Source: Streptosporangium lutulentum (GTDB taxonomy: Bacteria > Actinomycetota > Actinomycetes > Streptosporangiales > Streptosporangiaceae). Taken from it: a stretch of DNA of 64,000 bases. Positions within the stretch are counted from its first letter, which is position 1; each line of letters starts with the position of its first letter. The translations under genes and the position numbers were made by a program. The stretch spans positions 124,001-188,000 of the forward strand of contig NZ_JAUSQU010000003.1 in NCBI RefSeq assembly GCF_030811455.1, read 5' to 3'. A model generated the notes under the pieces. That model was not told where the DNA came from. It ran no database searches and saw nothing but the letters and a program-made list of their open reading frames with translations. Shown here one piece after another: positions 16,661 through 26,203 of this stretch.

Positions 16661-17362
16661 TCCGTGGTGCCCGGCTTCCAACTCGTCCTGGACTCAGGAC
16701 ATGACTCCCCAGGTCAGAGCAGCCTTGAAAATGGCGAGCGCGGCTGGGCCGATCCGGGCATCTGCCATAGCAGAGCCGATCTGCCAGACCGACTACCGCA
16801 TGAAGATGATTTCCTCGCATCCGCCCGGCCGGCGGCGAGAAGGGCCTTTGTCCACTGCCGATGTCCATCGCCTTGCGGGCCACCTGGTGGAGCGCGATAA
16901 GAGTGATATTCGCCACCGACGTGTTCAGGAGTTCGGTCATCGCGTCCTGACACCCCTCACGCCACCGACTCCTTAGGATGGCGGGCCGGCTCGTCGCCGC
17001 AGCTTGACTGGCTCAGGCCCGATCGGGGAACCCCGGTTGTCCGGGCGCCCCGGGCACCCTGGTCACGATCCCCGCAGATCGTTAGATTGTCCCAGTATGC
17101 CCATCCCGTTGATCTTCGAAGCTAGTATGATCAACAGTTGTAAAATTCAATGCCTGCTAGCTTGCCACATTGCCTTGCATCATGGCGTTAGTTGACGATC
17201 GCAGACGGTAAAGATGGTGATGAATTTCGTGGCGCAGTGGGACCAAACGGTGCGTTTGAATTTCTTAAAAGTTTATTCGCCAAAAAGGACATCGTGTCAC
17301 GCTGAACCAATCTTGTTTAGTCTGTATGTCAATGCTTTTTGGGCAAAGGGGGCGAGTGGGGA
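16661..17362. other. Intergenic region, no firm gene
   Basis: Open frames at 16548-16940 (minus) and 16701-16976 (plus, 91 aa) overlap and I cannot choose either with confidence. From about 17090 to 17340 the DNA becomes clearly AT-rich, matching the AT-rich methyltransferase gene that follows. Confidence 0.4.
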
Positions 17363-18193
17363 ATGAGTTCTGCTCCATGGTCTGCATCTGACACATCGGG
17401 GCCGTCACGTGGAGGCCTTTATAATTACCTCCTTGGCAACGAGAGTTATTATAAAGAAGTTGATAAGGAGGCGGCTGAATGGGTGGTTGCTTCCGGCCCG
17501 GCGTTGAAAAGACATATGGTAGAAGTAGCTCACGCGAATCGAGAGTTCATCGCGCGAGTGGTTCGTTATATGGTGAAAGAGTGCGGGACATTACAGTTTT
17601 TGGACGTCGGTTCAGGCCAAATAGGCGACGTGAGTGTCCATAGAGTGGCCCAGGCTGCCGCCCGGGAGGTTGGTTTAGAGGGCATACGAGTTGTCTACGC
17701 AGATAACGATCCGAATGTTTTTGCCTCAGCGAAAATTGAATTTGCCAGTGACAAAAACACCATTTTCATCGTCGGAAACCCTTTGGCTCCGAAAAATATT
17801 CTCGACCACCCGGACACCACGCGGTTCTTAGACTTTAATAGTCCCATCTGCGTCATACTCGCAGGCATGGTTCACTTCATTATGGATCCCGACGATCCGC
17901 AAGGAATCATCGATCGAATTATGTGGCAGGTGCCCGTCGGCAGCCACCTCGTCATCAATCACCTTTCCTCTGACGGTCTCGACCCCGAGGTCGGAGAACG
18001 TGTTCGCGCTCTCTTTCGTGAGATGAATGTACCCGTCGATTTTCGGACGATCCGGGACATTGAAAACCTTTTTGGAAATCTAGAAATGCTGGAGCCCGGC
18101 GTGGTCGATGTGGAAGCATGGCGGCCGGAGAAGCCCGTCGGTGAAAGACACCCCATGCCGACAAAAGGCGGGGTAGGTCGCAAGGTTCGATGA
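17363..18193 (+). CDS. SAM-dependent methyltransferase, DUF574 family (copy 2)
   Basis: The 276-aa protein is a second member of the DUF574 (Methyltransf_19) family. It has G-L-Y-N-Y-L-L-G-N-E near the start, the SAM-binding F-L-D-V-G-S-G near residue 80, V-Y-A-D-N-D-P-N-V-F, L-D-F-N-S-P-I-C-V-I-L and M-V-H-F-I-M-D-P-D-D motifs. I chose ATG 17363, just after a purine-rich GGGGGCGAGTGGGGA; the upstream frame adds nothing conserved. Codon usage is unusually AT-rich for this genome (many ATT, TTT, GAA codons), as is the upstream DNA, which suggests recent transfer. It is convergent with the SARP-type gene. The substrate is unknown. Confidence 0.9.
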   Translation: MSSAPWSASDTSGPSRGGLYNYLLGNESYYKEVDKEAAEWVVASGPALKRHMVEVAHANREFIARVVRYMVKECGTLQFLDVGSGQIGDVSVHRVAQAAAREVGLEGIRVVYADNDPNVFASAKIEFASDKNTIFIVGNPLAPKNILDHPDTTRFLDFNSPICVILAGMVHFIMDPDDPQGIIDRIMWQVPVGSHLVINHLSSDGLDPEVGERVRALFREMNVPVDFRTIRDIENLFGNLEMLEPGVVDVEAWRPEKPVGERHPMPTKGGVGRKVR

Positions 18194-18230
18194 CCGCGTA
18201 ACCGGACGTCACATCATCCCGTGCGCGGTT

Positions 18231-21101
18231 TTACCGAGCAGCACCGGCGACCATCATCTTGTTCCAGCATCGAGTGCGGTGTTGTTCGGCCATATCGTCG
18301 GCATACATTCGCGATGCTTCGTGATAGCGATTAAAGGCGTCGACCCCGTGCCCCATTTTTGCTAGAACGTCGCCCGCCAGTTCCAGGAATCCGGCTTCAC
18401 CGAAGGTGTAACGCACCGCCTGAGCCAGGGTGCGGCCACGCTCACATATCTGAAGCGCTCTGCTGTATTGGCCCGCGGCCAAGAGGGTCGTCGCTAGTGC
18501 ATGGAGCGCGAAAAGCTCGTATCCGCTGTCGCCGGGTGCAGTACCGATGGTTTTGCTCACCGTCACGGCCTGGTGCCCCAGGCTGATCGCCTCATCGTGA
18601 TGGCCACGCAGACTCGCCACCAGCGCCAATATGCACAGGCTGATCGACTCGGCATGGGAAGTGGCGAGCATACGGGCCAGTGCCAATGCCCGCTGGGCAT
18701 CGATGCAGGCCAGCTCAAGGTAAGGCCCGAACGACACATCGTCGCCGGCTGAACCCTGCTCTGCGACGGTGATCTGATAGCGGCAGGCTGCCCGTAGCGC
18801 CAATGCCCGGGTCAAAACTCGCCGATCGCTCTGCCGGGCGACCGCGATGATGCAGGTGTCCATCAACGGCAGTGCTCGCCGTAGGCCACCAGGTTGACGG
18901 ATGATCAACGAGGCCAGCCGAAGCCGAGCGCTGGCAATGATTCCGACATCCGCTGCCGCCACCGCTGCTTGAACGACGTCACGCCACATGTCCTCGGCGT
19001 CGGTTAGTCGCTCTTCGCGCACCAGATAGGAAGACGCCCTCATAGCCACGCCATAGGCCAGGCGATGGCGTTTCTCCTGGCAAGCCAGCCGGATAACCGA
19101 CAATATATTGGTGATTTCAGCGTTAAACCATCCGCCGGGATCATCTGCGATTAGAGAAAGAGACTGTTTCGGAGCAAAAGGGCCTTTCATTGTCACCAAA
19201 GGGGGAAAATAAGGCTCGCTGGTGATGCTCACATCAGCGGCGGCTGCCAATTCCAGCCATCCCATAATCAGTCGTTCAACGGTCACGTCACGCTCGGGAA
19301 TGTGCTCATACTCAGTAAGCCGCATCGCGCCGTATTCGCGCAGCAGATCATGCAATCGATACCGCGGTTGCCCCAGAGTGTCTACGCGGGAGGGAGTCAA
19401 GAGACTGTGCAAAACCAAGGTTTCCAGCACCGGTTCGGCATCTTCCACTCCCAGCAACATCGCAGCCACCCACATTGGCCAATCACCAGGTCCGGCCAGC
19501 GACAAAATACGAAAGGCTCTCTGCGCGTCACCGGGCAACGCATGATAGCTGTCGGCGATGCTTGCGCTCACTCCCCAGCCATCTACCGTCAGCTCAGATA
19601 GTCGATTACTCAGTCGATTCGCTAGATAGTCGATGCTCCACCCGTCCTGGATGGATAGCCGAGCTCCCACGATTCGCACAGCCAAGGGCAGACCGCTGCA
19701 GATTTTGAGTACTTTATCGGTGGCCTCCGGTTCGGCGGCCACTCGCGCAGATCCGATAATCTGGGTCAGCAGATTACGCGCCTCAACGGTGTTCAACGGC
19801 TCTAGCCGGATCGGACGGATGCCACTGCCGGCCAGGCGGATACGGCTGGTCAGAATGACCGCCGATGAGGCACTACCGGGCAGGAGTAGCTGGACCTGAT
19901 GCACCGCTGCGACATCATCGATCAGCAATAGCACGCGGCGCTGCGCGAGCAGCGAGCGCACCAATGCACTGCGTTGTGTAGTGCTCGACGGCAGGTCCCG
20001 AGACGCGACGCCGAGCGTACTCAACAACTCGGCCAGCACGTCACTAGTGGACGGAGGCCGATCTGACGTCGCGGCCATGTCCACCCAGATCTGCCCACCG
20101 GGGTAATCATCGTGTAGAAGGTGCCCAACATGGACGGCGAGCGTGGTCTTGCCGGCCCCCGGCGATCCGCTGATAACAGCGACCGGCACACCGTGGCGCT
20201 TTGGGTCAGGGCGCAAAAACGCGACAAGATCGGCGATCTCCTGGGCGCGGCCGGTGAAATCCACCACGTCCGACGGTAACTGGGCCAGGGGATAGGCCGT
20301 GGCCTCGGCTACGGGCGCGGGCGAAGCAGAGGGCGAAGGCGAAGCAGAGGAAGGAGGGACATCTGGAGGGGTGTCGGCGGCGATCTGGTCATTGAGCCGC
20401 TGCAGATCCGTTCCAGGTCCATAGCCGGTGTTCCGCAGGATGACGGCGCTGGCGATCTCGAACTGCTCCAGTGCTTGCGCACGCCGCCCACTGCGATACA
20501 GCGCGGTCATCAGGATGAGATACAGCGGCTCTGAGAGCGGATCGTCGCTCAGCGCGCGCTGCACATCGGTCACCAGCGTGTGGTGCTCACCATGATCCAG
20601 CCGCGCTTGAAGAAGCGTGAGTACAGCTCGTTGGCGCTCCAGCAGCAAATCCACCCGGTATTGACTCAGCCTGTCGACGGTGGTGGAGACATCTTCCAAC
20701 GGTGGGTCGTCGCCCCATAAGTCGAGTGCTGCTTGCAGTGCCTTTACCGCGCGCGCCTGGTCGCCTGCGCTCGATGCCGCCTTAGCATCGTCGACCAAGG
20801 CGCGAAAGTGCGTCACATCTATCGTGTCATTGGGCGCGAGGACTAAGCGGTAGCTACCTGCACTGCCTTTGGGTAGACGGCCGCCGAGCAGGGGACGCAG
20901 CGCGGACAGTAGCGTCTTTAACGGGCCAGTGTGATCAAGATCGTCTTCCCAAATTGCGCCCATCAACCGGTCAGCGGACATGCCATGCGGGCCCGCTACC
21001 AGCAGCGCTGCCATCGCTCGACGTTGCGCGGCAGACAGGTTCACGGCGTCGGCGGCGTCGTCGACGAAAACCGCGGTCCGTCTCAGGATCTCAAAGCGCA
21101 C
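18231..21101 (-). CDS. AfsR/SARP-type regulator with NB-ARC ATPase domain
   Basis: The 956-aa protein has the layout of AfsR-like regulators. A winged-helix DNA-binding region (residues 15-95) leads into a bacterial transcriptional activator (BTAD) domain (about 95-240). After a Pro/Ser-rich linker comes an NB-ARC ATPase (about 275-560) with P-loop S-G-S-P-G-A-G-K-T-T, Walker B V-L-L-L-I-D-D-V and V-I-L-T-S-R; the remainder is helical, TPR-like. It starts at GTG 21101 behind GGGGGA. Such proteins activate secondary-metabolite genes in response to nucleotide state. It is divergent from the 21421/P450 pair, its most obvious local target, though this is inference. Confidence 0.92.
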   Translation of the reverse strand: MRFEILRRTAVFVDDAADAVNLSAAQRRAMAALLVAGPHGMSADRLMGAIWEDDLDHTGPLKTLLSALRPLLGGRLPKGSAGSYRLVLAPNDTIDVTHFRALVDDAKAASSAGDQARAVKALQAALDLWGDDPPLEDVSTTVDRLSQYRVDLLLERQRAVLTLLQARLDHGEHHTLVTDVQRALSDDPLSEPLYLILMTALYRSGRRAQALEQFEIASAVILRNTGYGPGTDLQRLNDQIAADTPPDVPPSSASPSPSASPAPVAEATAYPLAQLPSDVVDFTGRAQEIADLVAFLRPDPKRHGVPVAVISGSPGAGKTTLAVHVGHLLHDDYPGGQIWVDMAATSDRPPSTSDVLAELLSTLGVASRDLPSSTTQRSALVRSLLAQRRVLLLIDDVAAVHQVQLLLPGSASSAVILTSRIRLAGSGIRPIRLEPLNTVEARNLLTQIIGSARVAAEPEATDKVLKICSGLPLAVRIVGARLSIQDGWSIDYLANRLSNRLSELTVDGWGVSASIADSYHALPGDAQRAFRILSLAGPGDWPMWVAAMLLGVEDAEPVLETLVLHSLLTPSRVDTLGQPRYRLHDLLREYGAMRLTEYEHIPERDVTVERLIMGWLELAAAADVSITSEPYFPPLVTMKGPFAPKQSLSLIADDPGGWFNAEITNILSVIRLACQEKRHRLAYGVAMRASSYLVREERLTDAEDMWRDVVQAAVAAADVGIIASARLRLASLIIRQPGGLRRALPLMDTCIIAVARQSDRRVLTRALALRAACRYQITVAEQGSAGDDVSFGPYLELACIDAQRALALARMLATSHAESISLCILALVASLRGHHDEAISLGHQAVTVSKTIGTAPGDSGYELFALHALATTLLAAGQYSRALQICERGRTLAQAVRYTFGEAGFLELAGDVLAKMGHGVDAFNRYHEASRMYADDMAEQHRTRCWNKMMVAGAAR

Positions 21102-21420
21102 CGATTCCCCCGACTCGTTATCTATAGATCATCACCTTAGCTAACGGACGCGGGGGGTGAAATGACAATTTTGCGGACGAGGGGGATTTTGGCTGACCTC
21201 GCCCTGACCAAACGCGCACCTGGTTATGACCACCCAAATGTAGCTTGCGGTCGTCGTCACGGATCGTGAGGAAATCTGCCGTTTGCTGGGTTTTGTGCGG
21301 CGACCTTCCGGCCCGAGATGCATCGTCGTGGTCGCTGGTCCGGAAATTCCGCTGACCAGACGTCATCGGTTGGCGTCGGTCTGGAATTTCCACGTCGATG
21401 TCCTTGGAGGGACTGTTCAC
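21102..21420. other. Divergent promoter region
   Basis: About 320 bp between the SARP-type gene and the hypothetical/P450 pair. The stretch 21115-21160 is AT-rich. I see no clear heptamer direct repeats of the SARP-box kind. Confidence 0.4.
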
Positions 21421-22113
21421 ATGCACACGCTCACAATCCCTGCGCCCCGCACTCGGCCGCGCGCGCCCGGGGCTGCTACCCCGTTGCGTGCAGGCCAGGT
21501 CACGAGGCCGGCGCGGGATGCGGACGAGGCCACATCAACCTCGATCTGTGACAGCGCCCTCCCACAGAGCCGAACGGCTGCCTCTTTCACGTCGGCCGAG
21601 CCCTGCGCGCATGAAGGCGATCACTGCCACCTGAGCACGATCACCAACGAGGAGGCCTGCCAGCTTGTGGAATTCGCGCAATCGGTATGGCCGCACAGTC
21701 TCGGCGCGGAGCCGACAGCCATCAGCGATCTGGTCGACCGCGCCTATCTGCTGCGGTTCGTCTACACGCGCTACTGGCGGTCAGTGCCTCGCCCGGAGCT
21801 CTCGCCCGAGGTGCACATCCTCATCTGCTGCCTTCTGCGCGCTACCGGCCGCGATCCCCAAGCGATCCTGCACGAGGCCACCCACGATCTCATCCCCGAT
21901 AGCGCGGAGGTCCTGGACTTCGTGCGCCATTACTACGCCGCCGACGGCAGTCCGCTACGCGACTTCGCTCCCTGCGTCGACGGCGCCTACCTACGCGAGC
22001 ATCCCGAGGCGCTGGCGGCTGCGTACCAGCAGCACCTCGACGCCGGCTTCGGCCGCTACGACCGCCTGCCCGCGCACCTGCACACTCGCATCCGCCGCTT
22101 CCTCGGGATGTAA
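21421..22113 (+). CDS. Hypothetical protein preceding P450
   Basis: The 230-aa protein is not a family I know. ATG 21421 has GGAGGG about 10 nt upstream. The first 70 residues are Pro/Ala/Arg/Thr-rich and probably disordered. They end in C-A-H-E-G-D-H-C-H, a possible metal site. The rest is a compact helical domain (E-E-A-C-Q-L-V-E-F-A-Q-S-V-W-P, F-V-Y-T-R-Y-W-R-S-V-P). It ends 99 nt before the P450 start on the same strand, so the two may be cotranscribed. It is divergent from the SARP-type regulator. Confidence 0.65.
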   Translation: MHTLTIPAPRTRPRAPGAATPLRAGQVTRPARDADEATSTSICDSALPQSRTAASFTSAEPCAHEGDHCHLSTITNEEACQLVEFAQSVWPHSLGAEPTAISDLVDRAYLLRFVYTRYWRSVPRPELSPEVHILICCLLRATGRDPQAILHEATHDLIPDSAEVLDFVRHYYAADGSPLRDFAPCVDGAYLREHPEALAAAYQQHLDAGFGRYDRLPAHLHTRIRRFLGM

Positions 22114-22212
22114 CGGGTTGCACGTAACGCTCTGACCTTCCTCCGCCAGCACTGGCACCCAGAAATTTGATCATCTCGCACCACGGTGCCATTCCGAAGG
22201 AGCCAGACACCG

Positions 22213-23400
22213 ATGTACTACAACCCGTTCGACCACGCACTGCAGGAAAATCCGTACCCGACCTACGCGCGGCTGCGAGATGAGGCACCGCTGTATCACA
22301 ACGAAGATGTGGACTTCTGGGCACTGTCGCGCTATGCCGACGTCAGCCCCGCTTTCCGAAACCACGGTCTTTACTCCAACTCGCACGGCGTGAGCTTGGA
22401 GATGTGGGACGTGGCAGCGCAATGGGGTCTTGAGCCCACCGACCTCGTCGGTTTCCTCGCGATGGATCCACCTCAGCACAACCGCATGCGTGCCTTGGTC
22501 TCACGCGCATTCAACCCCTCCCGTGTGGCCGGCCTGGAGCCCGCCGTGCGCGCCCTCACCCGCCAGCACCTGGATAGCGCCTTCGAGGCAGGCAGCTTCA
22601 ACTTCACCGCAACGATCATGGCCATCCCGATGGACGTCATCTCCGAGCTCCTAGGCATCCCGCACGAGGATCGGGCGGAAATCCGTCAGCATCTGGAAAA
22701 CATCATCGGCCGCGGCGACGGCGACACAGACCTGCCGGACACGTTCTGGGTGGGCGTCGAGGCACTGACCACCTATTACAAGGCACTGATCGCCAAGCGG
22801 CGAGCACAGCCCCGCGAAGACCTCATCAGCGCACTGGTGACAGCCAACCTCGACGGAGAGCAGCTCACCGATCAAGAGATCGTCGGCGTCCTGACATTGC
22901 TCAACGCGGCCGGAAATGAGACGGTGACCAACCTCGCCGGCAACGCCTGGTATCAGGCCTGGCGCCACCCTGACCAGCGGGCAATCGCCTGGGCGGGCAA
23001 CATCACCGGCTGGATCGAGGAGACCCTGCGCTACGACGGGCCCCCGCAGACAATGGCTCGCCAGCTCACCCGCGACACCGTCATATACGACACGATGGTC
23101 CCGGCGGGTGCCCGCATGCTGCTGATCGGCGCATCCGCCAATCGCGATGAGCGAGTCTTTCCCGACGCAGACCGCTACGACCTGACTCGCGACACCACTC
23201 AGACCCAAATGCTGGCGTTCGGTGCCGGAGTCCATTTCTGCCTCGGCGCGGTCCTGGCCCGGCTGCAGCTCCGGGTCATTTGCGAGGAGCTCATCGCCAG
23301 GGTGAGCAGCTATGAGATCGACGAGACGGGCATCACCTACACGCACTCGCCGACGCTCCGCGGCTTTTCCACCTTGCCCACCACGGTATCGCTGCGATAG
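22213..23400 (+). CDS. Cytochrome P450
   Basis: The 395-aa protein is a complete bacterial class I P450. The I-helix motif is A-A-G-N-E-T-V (Asn and Glu in place of the usual A-G-x-D/E-T-T form). The K-helix ExxR is E-E-T-L-R-Y, and the haem loop is F-G-A-G-V-H-F-C-L-G with the cysteine ligand. The early M-D-P-P-Q-H-N-R-M-R segment is also typical. ATG 22213 has GAAGGAG about 10 nt upstream. No ferredoxin or reductase is adjacent, so redox partners must come from elsewhere. The substrate is unknown. Its location beside a SARP-type regulator suggests secondary-metabolite tailoring. Confidence 0.93.
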   Translation: MYYNPFDHALQENPYPTYARLRDEAPLYHNEDVDFWALSRYADVSPAFRNHGLYSNSHGVSLEMWDVAAQWGLEPTDLVGFLAMDPPQHNRMRALVSRAFNPSRVAGLEPAVRALTRQHLDSAFEAGSFNFTATIMAIPMDVISELLGIPHEDRAEIRQHLENIIGRGDGDTDLPDTFWVGVEALTTYYKALIAKRRAQPREDLISALVTANLDGEQLTDQEIVGVLTLLNAAGNETVTNLAGNAWYQAWRHPDQRAIAWAGNITGWIEETLRYDGPPQTMARQLTRDTVIYDTMVPAGARMLLIGASANRDERVFPDADRYDLTRDTTQTQMLAFGAGVHFCLGAVLARLQLRVICEELIARVSSYEIDETGITYTHSPTLRGFSTLPTTVSLR

Positions 23401-23724
23401 TCATGCGGCGTCGCCGCCCATATCGGCATCGGGCCACTCAAGGCCGGCACCGATGCGGGCGGCGATCAGCCCAACAGCAGCGCCAGGGTAATCCACAGCA
23501 CCTCGCGATCACCGACCGACACCGCGGGCGCACCGAGGGCACGGCTCGCGAGATCCGCGCAGCCGGCGGCGGGTAGGTGGACGTGTTCGTCGCGGACCGG
23601 CCCTCCCAGTCGCAAGCGCGGCGGCTCTGGCAAGTGAGCGCTGATCTGGTCGGCCTGACCGTAGTGCCCTGTACTTGAGGTTTCCGGACGCTTGGCCTTG
23701 GCCAGATCGTGCCGGTGAGGTCGG

Positions 23725-23985
23725 GACGGACCAGACCTCGACATGTCCATTCAGAAGGCTTGAGCCAGGGTGAAATGCCCATGGATGCGCAGGTTCACCG
23801 CGAGTGGTTCGCGGACCTTTTCGTACCATGTGGGCGGCGTAGTTGTCGGTCACCAGGTACAGCTCGGTCCCATCGCCGGTATCCGGGTAAACGCGGGCGA
23901 CCTGGCGAAGGAACACCATGAGCTTCCGATGACCCTGCCTAGGGTGGCAGCATGCGGTGGCCTTCCCAACGGGATGTTTGTGGCG
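23725..23985 (-). pseudogene. IS630-type transposase remnant
   Basis: On the minus strand a fragment reads F-L-R-Q-V-A-R-V-Y-P, then L-Y-L-V-T-D-N-Y-A-A-H and A-F-H-P-G-S-S-L-L-N-G-H-V-E-V-W. This matches the C-terminal catalytic part of IS630-family transposases (the D-N-Y-x-x-H block and the H-F-T-P-G-S-S-S-W-L-N-x-V-E block) with substitutions. Flanking frames no longer encode the rest of a transposase, so it is a decayed fragment. The boundaries are approximate. Confidence 0.65.
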
Positions 23986-24071
23986 AGGTCGCTGAGTCGA
24001 CGAACGCGAAATCTCCGTCGACGGTTGCGAGCCATAAACTGATGCCACGGCGCGTAGGAAGGAGCGAGGCG

Positions 24072-24845
24072 ATGCCTGAGTGGATTCCCATGCTTGATGA
24101 GCGCACCCCTCCACGCCCGAACGGCATCATCGAGCCTGGCCCATGGCGTACGGCCGACGGCACCATCATGCATGGCCTCTACCGACGGAGCTCCATCCGC
24201 CAACCACCCCTATGGACCGAAGGCATGGCCATCTGGAACGGATGGCTCCAACACCAATGGACCGGCCCGCGAATGCCGTTCAGCAGTTTGTGGATCAGCC
24301 CGCTGAACGAAATATTCTCGCAAGGCCTGGGCACCGAGAACATTCCACACCAGCACGCGCCTGGGTGGAGCGACACCTGGACTGCCAACGCACTGCTCAG
24401 CGGACTCAAGCCATTCGGGCGCTTCCTTTACGCTGAGCAACGGGCACACGATTGGGTCCGGCTCGCAGGGGCCGCTGGACTGGCATACAACGTCACCCCC
24501 ATCCCTGCCAACCCTGCCGAGCGCTCAGCTTCACCCCAGGTACGGATCAGCGCAGCGCTTACCCTGCGCTATAACGAAATTTTCGATCTCGAAGCACTCA
24601 TCACCTGCTACAAGATGGCGCTGGCACCCGACATCGCGGCCCCGCACGTCCAGGCGCTACAGATCATCAGCGACGAGTTCATTTCCATGCACGTGATGGC
24701 ACCCCCCGAAAACTTCGAGACGCACTCACGCGCCGTACGCGGCCTGACCCTCGGCTATGACCCAACCCTCACCGCAGCGCGTATCCTCACCGACGCCGCA
24801 CACGGTCACCTTCACCCGACAGACGATCCTGCCGGCAGGTCCTGA
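24072..24845 (+). CDS. Hypothetical protein (257 aa)
   Basis: I do not recognise a family. ATG 24072 has GAAGGAG about 10 nt upstream; the open frame before it is antisense to the IS630 remnant and looks non-coding. The protein is soluble and rich in Trp and Pro in its first half (W-T-E-G-M-A-I-W-N-G-W-L and S-D-T-W-T-A-N-A-L-L-S-G-L). A more helical C-terminal half follows (Y-N-E-I-F-D-L-E-A-L-I-T-C-Y-K). It shows no signal peptide or cysteine motif. It is convergent with the XRE/TPR regulator gene. Confidence 0.65.
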   Translation: MPEWIPMLDERTPPRPNGIIEPGPWRTADGTIMHGLYRRSSIRQPPLWTEGMAIWNGWLQHQWTGPRMPFSSLWISPLNEIFSQGLGTENIPHQHAPGWSDTWTANALLSGLKPFGRFLYAEQRAHDWVRLAGAAGLAYNVTPIPANPAERSASPQVRISAALTLRYNEIFDLEALITCYKMALAPDIAAPHVQALQIISDEFISMHVMAPPENFETHSRAVRGLTLGYDPTLTAARILTDAAHGHLHPTDDPAGRS

Positions 24846-24877
24846 TCTCCGAAGACCCCACACTGCCTGCCGATGAC

Positions 24878-26203
24878 TTACACCCCTGCACTGGCCAGCG
24901 CTCGTTGATAAGCCCCCACACTTCGGGCAACCTCACCGACCTGCTCCAATATATGCGCGATGGTCAGCCATCTTTGGGCGGTCAGTCGGCTTGCCGAGGC
25001 CTCGTGCAGCCGCTCCGTCGCTGCTGCCACCTCACGTAGCGCATCCTGTCCTCGCCCCAGCTCGGCCATCGTCAGACCTGCCAGCAGGTAAGCCTCAATG
25101 TGCAGACTCTCCGGCAGGCCCTCACTCTTGAGGATCGCCTCAATACGCTCTACGGCCCGCTCCAGACAGCCCAGCAGCATCTCCACACGCACCAAGGCCA
25201 GTGCGTATTGCATCGCATCCACGGGCACCGAACTTTCGGGGAGTTCGACCTCCCACGCGATTAAGGTCTCACGCCGCGTTTTGATCTGCCCCGGCGAGAC
25301 AGTAAGCAGGACCTGGACGTAGGCACTGCGTAACCGCCACAGCTGGCCCGGCTCCTCACTATCAAACTGGAGAGCGAGAGCTCGCTCGATGTACGCGATC
25401 GCCTCATCGCCGCGCCCATCCTCTGCCGCCAAAAGCGCGGCTGCCCGATACACCTGCCCAAGCGCCGGGGGAGCGGCACCTTCGGCCGTCATCAGCAGCT
25501 CAGCGCAGAGCTGACGGCCCCGTACCAGATCACCACGCTCGGTGTAGGCCGCGACCAGCTCCGCACCCAAGCAGACCAGCTCATCGCTCCAGAGAAAATC
25601 ACCTGTTAATACCTGCTCGGCGACCCGTACAGCGCCAGATAAGTCCCCTCGCTGCCGGTGACACTGTGACAGCAGCCCGGTCGCCTCGACATACCGCTCA
25701 GCCGGCAGATCGGCCGTATCGCTCTCCCGCACCTTGATCAGCAGCGCGATCGCCTCATTTACCGCACCGCAGGCCCGAAACACGGCCGCCCGCCCCAGGT
25801 CAACCTCCTGGCGTAGCCGCGGCACGCTATCCAGTACATCATCAGCCAGCAGCATGGCGTAGCGGTCACGAGCCTCCGCCACCTGGCCGGCTTCCAAGTC
25901 TCGCCGCGCCCGCCGCAGGTCCTCCTCGATCTGCGTGATCTGCTCAGGGGTTACTCCGTTCAGCAGATATGACCGAGAGCAGCCGAGCTTCGCAGCCAAC
26001 AGGTCCAAGACTGCAGGTGTCGGAGCGCGTCTTCCGCTCTCGATGAGCGACACATAGCTGTTAGATAGCTCAGGATTTCCAAGGGCCGCCTGCGACAGAC
26101 CACGCTGGCGACGGAGCGCCCTGATCCGCGCACCCACCCGCTTGTCAACCGCGACATTGCCTTCCGGGAAAACTCGGTTACCTATCTCTACCTGCAACGA
26201 CAC
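24878..26203 (-). CDS. XRE-family regulator with TPR-like repeats
   Basis: The protein has up to 441 aa. A Cro/C1 helix-turn-helix occupies about residues 22-80 (I-R-A-L-R-R-Q-R-G-L-S-Q-A-A-L, then S-Y-V-S-L-I-E-S-G-R-R-A-P-T). The remaining 350 residues are helical, with TPR-like pairs such as G-D-E-A-I-A-Y-I-E-R-A-L-A-L and S-V-G-A-Y-Q-R-A-L. The layout recalls quorum- or peptide-sensing HTH-TPR regulators, though in actinomycetes the ligand is usually unknown. The start is GTG 26203 or TTG 26197; AGAAGG is better spaced for the TTG. No target operon is evident. Confidence 0.85.
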   Translation of the reverse strand: MSLQVEIGNRVFPEGNVAVDKRVGARIRALRRQRGLSQAALGNPELSNSYVSLIESGRRAPTPAVLDLLAAKLGCSRSYLLNGVTPEQITQIEEDLRRARRDLEAGQVAEARDRYAMLLADDVLDSVPRLRQEVDLGRAAVFRACGAVNEAIALLIKVRESDTADLPAERYVEATGLLSQCHRQRGDLSGAVRVAEQVLTGDFLWSDELVCLGAELVAAYTERGDLVRGRQLCAELLMTAEGAAPPALGQVYRAAALLAAEDGRGDEAIAYIERALALQFDSEEPGQLWRLRSAYVQVLLTVSPGQIKTRRETLIAWEVELPESSVPVDAMQYALALVRVEMLLGCLERAVERIEAILKSEGLPESLHIEAYLLAGLTMAELGRGQDALREVAAATERLHEASASRLTAQRWLTIAHILEQVGEVARSVGAYQRALASAGV

